DNA from: an uncultured Opitutia bacterium
GTDB taxonomy: Bacteria > Verrucomicrobiota > Verrucomicrobiia > Opitutales > JABJCN01
Direction of reading: 5' to 3'
NCBI GenBank assembly: GCA_913046175.1
Contig: CAJWSN010000025.1
Span: forward strand, 1-11,559
DNA: 11,559 bases
Both the position numbers and the translations under genes were made by a program. Of the stretch, positions 6,298 through 11,559 are shown piece by piece; within the stretch, counting starts at the first letter, position 1; each line of letters opens with the position of its first letter. The notes beneath the pieces are model-generated. The model worked only from the letters and a program-made list of their open reading frames with translations. It was not told the DNA's origin and made no database searches.

Positions 6298-7203
6298 ATG
6301 AAACATACCATTGATGACATTCGGGCAATTTATGAACTGCCCTTTACCACGTTGATTTTCCAGGCGCAACAGGTGCACCAGAAGCATCAGGATCCCGCCG
6401 GGGTTCAGCTTTGCACCTTGAAGTCGATCAAGACTGGGACTTGCCCTGAAGACTGTAAATACTGTCCTCAATCCGCCCACTACAATACTTTTGTCGGACC
6501 CGAAAAATTGTTGGACACCGAAAACATCCTCAAGGATGCCCGGCAAGCGGCAGAGGAGGGAGCATCCAGATATTGCATGGGAGCAGCATGGAAAAAGGTG
6601 CCCGATGGGCCACAGTTCGAATCCGTACTTAAAACCACGTCCTCGGTTAGGGACCTTGGCATGGAGGTGTGTTGTACGCTTGGGGCGATGACGAAAGAGC
6701 AAGCGGTTCGTCTCAAGGAAGCTGGGTGTACAGTATACAACCACAACCTTGATACCTCTCGTGACTATTACCCCAAGGTCATTACCAGTCGAACATACGA
6801 TGACCGTCTTGAAACCCTTCGCCATGTTCGTGATGTCGGTTTGGGAATGTGTTGCGGCGGTATCATCGGCATGGTTTTCTGTCAATTCTTCATCGATCCC
6901 GAAGTGGTTTGGGAAGATTTGTCATTGCGCAAAAACTGGGTGCCAAAGTACGGCATGGACGGTTTAATCCCCCACATCGAACACATTGCTGATCTGGCTG
7001 GAGGATCCTTTGCCAACATTGCTATCGGAACCGATATGGACGGTGGCTTCGGGGCTGAAGCGACACCGACCGACGTCGATACGATTGCCGACCTGCAAGG
7101 TTTCGGTCCGGTTTTGAAAAACGGCGGCCTATCCGACAATGACGTTAACGGCATTCTGCACGGCAATGCCCTGGATTTTTTCCGCCGCGCCTGGAGTTCC
7201 TGA
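6298..7203 (+). CDS. bioB: Chimeric ORF: biotin synthase N-terminus joined in frame to an M19 dipeptidase-like C-terminus
   Basis: Residues 1-192 are biotin synthase, the radical-SAM enzyme that inserts sulfur into dethiobiotin. They show the [4Fe-4S] triad CPEDCKYC (Cys49, 53, 56), RYCMGAAW (Cys93), VCCTLG (Cys125), YNHNLDTS and CCGGIIGM (Cys185). Cys93, 125 and 185 match the E. coli [2Fe-2S] ligands Cys97, 128 and 188. After Met192, where BioB should read GE, the sequence changes to an M19 peptidase tail: GLIPHIEHIADLAGG, IGTDMDGGFG, DTIADLQ and ILHGNALDFFRRAW. The rest of the BioB barrel, including the Arg260-equivalent ligand, is lost. The start is firm: ATG 5 bp after bioA. The product is unlikely to be active. 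An assembly or recombination artefact is the best explanation. Confidence 0.9.
   Translation: MKHTIDDIRAIYELPFTTLIFQAQQVHQKHQDPAGVQLCTLKSIKTGTCPEDCKYCPQSAHYNTFVGPEKLLDTENILKDARQAAEEGASRYCMGAAWKKVPDGPQFESVLKTTSSVRDLGMEVCCTLGAMTKEQAVRLKEAGCTVYNHNLDTSRDYYPKVITSRTYDDRLETLRHVRDVGLGMCCGGIIGMVFCQFFIDPEVVWEDLSLRKNWVPKYGMDGLIPHIEHIADLAGGSFANIAIGTDMDGGFGAEATPTDVDTIADLQGFGPVLKNGGLSDNDVNGILHGNALDFFRRAWSS
6853..6874. other. Junction between bioB and M19 sequence
   Basis: Codons for CGGIIGM lie in this interval and belong to BioB's conserved (C/S)GGIIGMGE motif. From 6874 on, the codons no longer fit BioB and instead lead into M19 sequence. M19 proteins of this type often carry a glycine-hydrophobic GG-(V/I)-IG motif just before the corresponding region (from memory of the family). 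A short stretch shared by both parents could therefore be the crossover or mis-assembly point, which would also explain why the frame is kept. The exact breakpoint cannot be set to the base. Confidence 0.75.
6874..7203 (+). pseudogene. C-terminal fragment of an M19-family (membrane dipeptidase-like) peptidase
   Basis: These 109 codons are only the end of a protein that is normally well over 300 residues. The recognisable parts are HIEHIADLAGG, the IGTDMDGGFGAE motif (its DxDG holds the Asp near the dipeptidase substrate pocket), DTIADLQ, and the terminal DVNGILHGNALDFFRRAW. That last segment matches the 'GGNxLRxxR' ending of M19 proteins. All zinc-binding His, Asp and Glu residues of the family lie in the missing N-terminal part, so this piece cannot be a metallopeptidase. 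The missing part does not occur elsewhere in the window. M19 enzymes hydrolyse dipeptides and related amides. Confidence 0.8.
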
Positions 7204-7259
7204 CCTGCTTAATACGGGTCCAACATCGATTCATCACTTCCCTGTAAAGCAACCCTGCC

Positions 7260-7589
7260 ATGCAATATCACCATACGGGCGTCGTTACCGACCAAAAACA
7301 GCCCAACGAAATGTACGTCGAAGCAACCAAAGTCTGGATCACTGACCCTGACGCACATCCCTGCCGGATCGAGTATTTAAGATACGAGCCAGACACACCC
7401 GTCGAACCGTCTTTGCAAAACCGCTGTCATACCGCCTACACCGTGGACGATCTTAATCAGGCCATTTCCGGCAAACAGGTCGTGATTGGTCCGTTTGATG
7501 CGTTTCCCGGAGTTCGCGTCGTTTTTACTGAAGAAAACGGCGCTCTGATTGAATACATTGAATTCACCGAAAAATCAGGGATTTCCTGA
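7260..7589 (+). CDS. Small VOC-superfamily (glyoxalase-like) protein
   Basis: This 109-residue protein has the size and layout of a single VOC domain of two beta-alpha-beta-beta-beta modules. The opening YHHTGVVT and the mid-protein RCHTAYTVDDL are the usual module starts. Possible metal ligands are His5, Glu38 (RIEYLR), His57 and Glu98 (LIEYIEF), in the usual His/Glu pattern. VOC proteins include glyoxalase I, methylmalonyl-CoA epimerase and dioxygenases; the substrate here is unknown. The start is ATG at 7260 with no clear ribosome-binding site, 56 bp after the M19 fragment on the same strand. The 121-bp gap after it holds the ribosome-binding site of the next gene and nothing else recognised. 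Confidence 0.75.
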   Translation: MQYHHTGVVTDQKQPNEMYVEATKVWITDPDAHPCRIEYLRYEPDTPVEPSLQNRCHTAYTVDDLNQAISGKQVVIGPFDAFPGVRVVFTEENGALIEYIEFTEKSGIS

Positions 7590-7696
7590 TTCGCACCGAT
7601 TGCTGGGGTGATCCACAAGATCCGCCCGTTTGCTCACAACAGCCAGATTGCGAACGCTGCCAACATGGATGGCTAGAACCACTTTTTTCAATTAGC

Positions 7697-7702
7697 AGGA
7701 GG
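7697..7702 (+). promoter_or_regulatory. Consensus ribosome-binding site deciding a TTG start
   Basis: AGGAGG lies 8 nt before the TTG at 7711. An in-frame TAG at 7693-7695 blocks any earlier start, and the next in-frame ATG would remove the signal peptide. The site therefore fixes the unusual TTG as the start of the large exported protein. Confidence 0.8.
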
Positions 7703-7710
7703 ACGCCTAC

Positions 7711-10068
7711 TTGATCCTCACTCCCATTCTCATTCATTTCATTGTTTCCACGGCAACGGTTGCCACGCCTCCCGAGGTGTTGGTCAACGGATTGAAATTG
7801 GAACAACTGGTTGCCGAACCAAGCATTGTCACCCCCATTGGAATTGATTTCGACAACCGTGGACAAATGCTGGTCGTTGAATCCCACACACACCAACGTC
7901 AAGACAATTACACGGGTCCTTCCACAGATCGAATCCGCCGGTTTGAGGATTCCAACGGCGATGGACAATTCGACCGCGAGAGCACTTTTGCCGATGGCTT
8001 TATCTACGCCATGAATGTTGTCGTTGGTCCGGATGACGCAGTTTATGTAGTGACGCGCAGCGATGTGCATTTATTGCGAGACAATGACGGTGATGGTAAA
8101 GCCGACCAGAATAAGAAAATCATTCGCCTGGAAACCGAGGCTGCCTATCCCCACAACGGTCTATCAGGAATTGCTATCGTGCCAGAATTGAACCACCTGT
8201 ATTTGGGGTTAGGAGAAAATTTCGGCATGCCCTTCCAAATCATTGGCAGCGATGGACAATCGTTAAGCGGAACCGGCGGAGCTGGGAAAATCTTCCGCTT
8301 TAACCTCGCTGGCGCAGAAGCAGAACAAATTGCCACAGGATTCTGGAATCCTTTTTCAATCTGCTACGACCGCGGATCGCTGTTCACCGTTGACAACGAC
8401 CCGCATGCCCGGCCACCTTGCCGGCTCTTGCATGTGCGGGCTGGTGGTGATTACGGGTTCCGTTGGGAATACAACTCTTCAGGCATGCACCCTCTCCAGG
8501 CGTGGAATGGAGAACTTCCCGGCACACTGCCGATGGTGTGTGGCACTGGAGAGGCCCCCTGCGCTGTGATTCCCCATCGTGATGCGCTCTGGGTAACGAG
8601 TTGGGGAGATTACCGAATTTCCCGATACGATCTGCACTCCGCTGGACCATCGTACCAGGCTCACCGGGAAATCGTGGTGCAAGGAGGTCCCGACTTTCGT
8701 CCCACAGGAATGGTTCTGGGACCCGATGAAAATCTTTATTTCACCGACTGGGTCGATCGCAGTTACCCGGTTCACAGCAAGGGCCGCATCTGGCGACTGG
8801 CGTTCACTCATCCGGCTGAAAACACCGAATCACCCAGCCCCCCTGCCCAGGATATCCAGACCACGGCTGCCTGGAAAACTGCCCAAAACAAAGATCTTTC
8901 ATCCGTGAATTGGCAGCAGATCAAAGATCCGGCCCAACGCTTACAACATTTACAGGCTCGCCAATGGCAAGGCGTCGATCATCCCGTGCCGCTGCTCAAA
9001 ACGGCCCTGCAAGACACCGATCCGGAGATTCGTTTATTGGCCGTACGATGGATCAGTGACCAACGCATCGTCGAACTGCGCCAACACGTGTACGACCTGC
9101 TTGATCAGCCACAAATCTCCGGCCGGGATTATTTGTGTCTTCTAGGAGCGGTTGACTGGCTGGCGCGCGAGCCCAAGCCACGAGATACCCAAATCGCCGA
9201 AGAGCTTCTCATCGCAGAATTACAAAATACTCAACGATCCGACCACGCTCGTGCACTGGCCCTACGTTTACTCAATCCTAACCACCCCGGCGTGTCTCCC
9301 CAAAAACTCACCCCATTGATTGGCTCCCAGCACGCTGGTTTGCGCCGCGAGGCAGTACGGACTCTAGCACAACAATCTTCACCCGACCGCTTTGCTGTAC
9401 TGGTCCAAGTAGCAACTGACAACGAACAAGATTCACCATTGCGTGCCGAAGCACTCGTTGGCCTGTCAGCCGATGCCGGAGCTCACCAGGATTTATTAGC
9501 CAATCTCGCCAAGGGCGCTGACCCCCTTTTAGCCCATGAAGCTCACCGGATACTGAGGCTTTCTGGACTCGTACAACAACCCAGCGAAAATAAACCTCCT
9601 GCTGACAATCAAGTCACTTGGCGGCAACTTTTAGCCACTCCAGGTGATGCCGAATCCGGACGTCGATTGTTTTTCAGTCGTGTGGGTGCCAACTGCAGTA
9701 TTTGCCATCAACACCAGGGCCGTGGCGGCACCATTGGGCCTGACCTGACCTATCTGGCCAAACGATTTTCAAAAGAACAAATCATCACATCCATTTTATT
9801 GCCAAATCAAGAAATCGCTCCCCACTACCAACCCCAGGTTCTCGTCACTCAACAAGGCAAACAAATCATCGGATTACGCATCGCCCAGGGCGGGGATTCG
9901 GGCAAAGAACGTTACTACGATGCAGAAGGCAAAATCGTTGAACTTGGTTCGGCCGATATCGAAACTCGCCGCACATCGACGACCTCACTGATGCCATCAG
10001 GATTGGAGAAAACGATCACCGTGGCTGACATGCGTGACTTGGTCACCTTTTTGTCAACAACGCCCTAA
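7711..10068 (+). CDS. Exported propeller dehydrogenase-like protein with HEAT-like repeats and C-terminal haem c domain (PVC type)
   Basis: The 785-residue protein starts at TTG with a hydrophobic leader (ILTPILIHFIVSTATVA), a likely Sec signal peptide cut near residue 18, though it lacks N-terminal positive charges. Residues about 25-375 form a beta-propeller like sorbosone/glucose dehydrogenases and the 'putative membrane-bound dehydrogenase' family of planctomycetes and verrucomicrobia. Two calcium-loop-like motifs, DSNGDGQFD (80-88) and DNDGDGKAD (124-132), lie in it. Residues about 430-640 are alpha-helical HEAT-like repeats. The C-terminus is a cytochrome c domain with CSICH (662-666) and a likely axial Met761 in SLMPSGL. 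It probably oxidises a sugar-like substrate outside the cytoplasm and passes electrons to the haem; the substrate is unknown. Confidence 0.9.
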   Translation: MILTPILIHFIVSTATVATPPEVLVNGLKLEQLVAEPSIVTPIGIDFDNRGQMLVVESHTHQRQDNYTGPSTDRIRRFEDSNGDGQFDRESTFADGFIYAMNVVVGPDDAVYVVTRSDVHLLRDNDGDGKADQNKKIIRLETEAAYPHNGLSGIAIVPELNHLYLGLGENFGMPFQIIGSDGQSLSGTGGAGKIFRFNLAGAEAEQIATGFWNPFSICYDRGSLFTVDNDPHARPPCRLLHVRAGGDYGFRWEYNSSGMHPLQAWNGELPGTLPMVCGTGEAPCAVIPHRDALWVTSWGDYRISRYDLHSAGPSYQAHREIVVQGGPDFRPTGMVLGPDENLYFTDWVDRSYPVHSKGRIWRLAFTHPAENTESPSPPAQDIQTTAAWKTAQNKDLSSVNWQQIKDPAQRLQHLQARQWQGVDHPVPLLKTALQDTDPEIRLLAVRWISDQRIVELRQHVYDLLDQPQISGRDYLCLLGAVDWLAREPKPRDTQIAEELLIAELQNTQRSDHARALALRLLNPNHPGVSPQKLTPLIGSQHAGLRREAVRTLAQQSSPDRFAVLVQVATDNEQDSPLRAEALVGLSADAGAHQDLLANLAKGADPLLAHEAHRILRLSGLVQQPSENKPPADNQVTWRQLLATPGDAESGRRLFFSRVGANCSICHQHQGRGGTIGPDLTYLAKRFSKEQIITSILLPNQEIAPHYQPQVLVTQQGKQIIGLRIAQGGDSGKERYYDAEGKIVELGSADIETRRTSTTSLMPSGLEKTITVADMRDLVTFLSTTP

Positions 10069-10069
10069 T

Positions 10070-10852
10070 TCAGGTCGTTCGATATTGATCCACATCCCCC
10101 TGAAACGACAAGCCCAGCAACTCACGTGTTCGATTGACGTTGCAGGTTTGATCCGCACCGGCACTCCCTACCACGTGAAGGATTTCAAATTCCAGCGATG
10201 GATGTTCCACCGCTAAGCGACATGCCTGGGCCAAATCGTGCCGGCAGACCCAGCCGCCATCCGCTTCCCTGGAATCGCAACTCAGCTGTTCACGGAACCT
10301 TCCCATGCCAATCCTCGCATCGACAATGTAGTCGGGACGAAAAACAACGATGCTCAATCGATGGGCTTCAAAAAATTGCCGGCACATCTCTTCCTGCAAC
10401 CGTTTGCATACCGCATACAAATGGCCATCGGGCCGCCTGACCTCCGAGGAAAAAAATGTTCCTTGCGGATGGACAGCGTGACAGGATCCCATGTGGACCA
10501 CCCGCTGAATCCCCAACCGCCTGCTGGCTTCAAGAACGTTCCAAAGCCCCTTGTGATTCACCAAAAACGCCCTGTCATCTCGCGCCGCCAATTCTTCATC
10601 ATCAAAACTGGGAAAGTGGACCGTCAAATGAATCACGGCGTCCATTCCTGAGACCAACTGAAAGACCGTATCGAAATCAGCAATATCACCATTGACCCGC
10701 TCAACATCATCGGGAGCTGCACCATCAACGTCCTCCCAAGTTTTCCAGCTATCGCCATCTAAATCAAACGCTCGCACATCATGCTGTCCACTGAGATTGG
10801 CAAGAACGGCCCGGCCTGTCCAACCGGCCGCACCACAAACGAGAATTTTCAT
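10070..10852 (-). CDS. NAD(P)-dependent epimerase/dehydratase (extended SDR family)
   Basis: This 260-residue cytoplasmic protein begins with the Rossmann motif GAAGWTG (7-13), near the extended-SDR consensus GxxGxxG. An acidic Asp30 at the end of beta-2 suggests NAD preference. The catalytic pair is Tyr146/Lys150 (YAVCK), with Ser123 in HMGSCHAV. NGDIAD (54-59) is the usual adenine-contact segment. Relatives act on nucleotide sugars, uronic acids or other polyols; the substrate cannot be told. It is somewhat short for a full extended SDR. Its stop is separated by one base from the stop of the convergent propeller gene. The start is ATG at 10850-10852 with no clear ribosome-binding site. It may share a transcript with the SDR gene upstream, 141 bp away. 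Confidence 0.85.
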   Translation of the reverse strand: MKILVCGAAGWTGRAVLANLSGQHDVRAFDLDGDSWKTWEDVDGAAPDDVERVNGDIADFDTVFQLVSGMDAVIHLTVHFPSFDDEELAARDDRAFLVNHKGLWNVLEASRRLGIQRVVHMGSCHAVHPQGTFFSSEVRRPDGHLYAVCKRLQEEMCRQFFEAHRLSIVVFRPDYIVDARIGMGRFREQLSCDSREADGGWVCRHDLAQACRLAVEHPSLEFEILHVVGSAGADQTCNVNRTRELLGLSFQGDVDQYRTT

Positions 10853-10969
10853 GGTTGGTCGTTTCGTGAAAAGAATTTAAATCAGAAAGTCTTTTTAAAA
10901 GGTCATCATTTCCGAATCACGGGCTCATCCCAGGCAACCCGTGCGGAGGTAAAACCCAGCATTTTTCCT

Positions 10970-10987
10970 GCGGGCAGCTGCGCCCGC
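10970..10987 (-). terminator. GC-rich hairpin after the partial SDR gene
   Basis: GCGGGC (10970-10975) pairs perfectly with GCCCGC (10982-10987) around a 6-nt loop, 6 bases past the SDR stop codon on the minus strand. No U-tract follows on that strand, only AGGAAAAATG, so it is not a canonical intrinsic terminator. It may stabilise the 3' end or mark a processing site. The rest of the gap (10853-10993) shows nothing recognisable. Confidence 0.3.
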
Positions 10988-10993
10988 CACCCA

Positions 10994-11559
10994 TTAATAT
11001 CTCAATGCCCGACCGCCCGATGCGATAACAGTTTGGCCAGTGGTAAAACTGGAACGTTCACTCAAAAGGAAACAGGCCATTTCGGCGAGTTCCTCTGGCT
11101 GACCGACACGTCGAAGCGGTGTGGTTTGCACTGCCTGCTCAAGCAAATCTGAATTGAGAACTCGCATCATTTCGGTATCAACAAGCCCCGGCGCAATACA
11201 ATTGACCCGTACGTTTTGTGGTCCGAAGGCCTCAGCACACCAGGCGGTCATGGCAATGACACCCGCCTTGGAGGTTGCATAGTGCAACTGTTGGGGACGA
11301 AATTTAAAAGCTGCGATCGAGGAAAACAATACGATACGACCGAACTGTTGTTCGATCATTTCATCCTTAACAGCAAACAGGATACGGAATACGCCATGGA
11401 GATTAACATCAATCGTATCCTGCCACAGCTCCCAGGTCATTTCCGTGTGGTCGGTAAAATCGCTGATCGCTCCACAATTGACCAGCAGCTCGATGGGTCC
11501 CAATTCCTTCCGTGTCTTTTCCACAAATCCGTCTATCTGTTCCTGGTTTCTTAAATCGC
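10994..11559 (-). CDS. Short-chain dehydrogenase/reductase (FabG-like), N-terminus beyond window
   Basis: The leftward frame is open to the right edge. The 11 codons before the first possible GTG (11522-11524) read DLRNQEQIDGF, a typical classical-SDR adenine-binding segment, so the true start and the TGxxxGxG motif lie outside. About 188 codons are visible. The Asn of VNLHGVF, the Ser of LFSSIAAF and YATSKAG (Tyr-x-x-x-Lys) form the catalytic set. Next come RVNCIAPGLVDTEM and a C-terminus ending ASGGRALRY. The usual NNAG motif reads NCGA. Classical SDRs reduce or oxidise carbonyl/hydroxyl groups with NAD(P)H; the FabG-like tail fits many substrates, so acyl-carrier-protein reductase should not be assumed. 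Confidence 0.88.
   Translation of the reverse strand, partial: DLRNQEQIDGFVEKTRKELGPIELLVNCGAISDFTDHTEMTWELWQDTIDVNLHGVFRILFAVKDEMIEQQFGRIVLFSSIAAFKFRPQQLHYATSKAGVIAMTAWCAEAFGPQNVRVNCIAPGLVDTEMMRVLNSDLLEQAVQTTPLRRVGQPEELAEMACFLLSERSSFTTGQTVIASGGRALRY

Noticed and set aside
6031..6885. Minus-strand open frame of 284 codons opposite bioA/bioB
   Set aside because: It overlaps two recognised biotin genes on the opposite strand and has no family motif. Interestingly it ends near the BioB/M19 join, but only by coincidence of stop codons.
7564..8070. Minus-strand open frame of 168 codons near the start of the propeller gene
   Set aside because: It covers the ribosome-binding site and signal peptide of a well-supported gene and has no recognisable motif.
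10238..10651. Plus-strand open frame of 137 codons opposite the epimerase
   Set aside because: It is a shadow of the Rossmann-fold gene on the minus strand, which has intact GxxGxxG and YxxxK motifs.
1..11559. Search for an undescribed defence, mobile or biosynthetic system
   Set aside because: No transposase, integrase, toxin-antitoxin pair, nuclease cluster, repeat array or multi-gene cassette of unknown proteins was seen; nearly all the coding space belongs to recognisable families.

Overview
The window most resembles DNA from the PVC group of bacteria (Planctomycetota/Verrucomicrobiota). The clearest sign is the 7.7-10.1 kb gene: a secreted beta-propeller 'dehydrogenase' followed by helical repeats and a C-terminal haem c domain, an arrangement typical of that group. 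No rRNA, tRNA, CRISPR array, insertion sequence or phage gene was seen. The closer lineage of either half cannot be fixed by eye.

Left part (1 to about 6.87 kb). A cell-shape cluster is read leftward: mreB, mreC and the first 73 codons of mreD, cut by the window edge. A 310-bp divergent region separates it from a rightward 761-residue CPA2-type cation/proton antiporter with two C-terminal RCK_C domains. Then come bioA and the first two thirds of bioB, a biotin-synthesis operon. A candidate BirA-like operator lies just before bioA.

Junction (about 6.85-6.87 kb). The bioB reading frame is normal biotin synthase through the GGIIGM motif. It then continues without a stop into the last ~110 residues of an M19-family (membrane dipeptidase-like) protein. 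Neither half is complete enough to be an active enzyme. The rest of bioB and the expected next bio genes are absent. This is the most important feature of the window: a contig-assembly chimera or a real deletion/recombination, not a normal gene.

Right part (about 6.87 kb to end). After the M19 tail come a small VOC-fold (glyoxalase-like) protein and the large exported propeller/HEAT/cytochrome protein, both rightward. Two leftward NAD(P)-dependent oxidoreductases of the SDR superfamily follow, the second cut by the right edge. These suggest oxidation of sugars or other small organic substrates, but no specific pathway can be named. In sampled blocks the + strand is G-rich or neutral on the left and clearly C-rich from about 7.3 kb on, whichever way the genes point. 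That fits the two parts not being natural neighbours.

I did not find convincing evidence of an undescribed biological system. The strongest unusual signal is the BioB/M19 join, and the coding potential around it should be read with that in mind.
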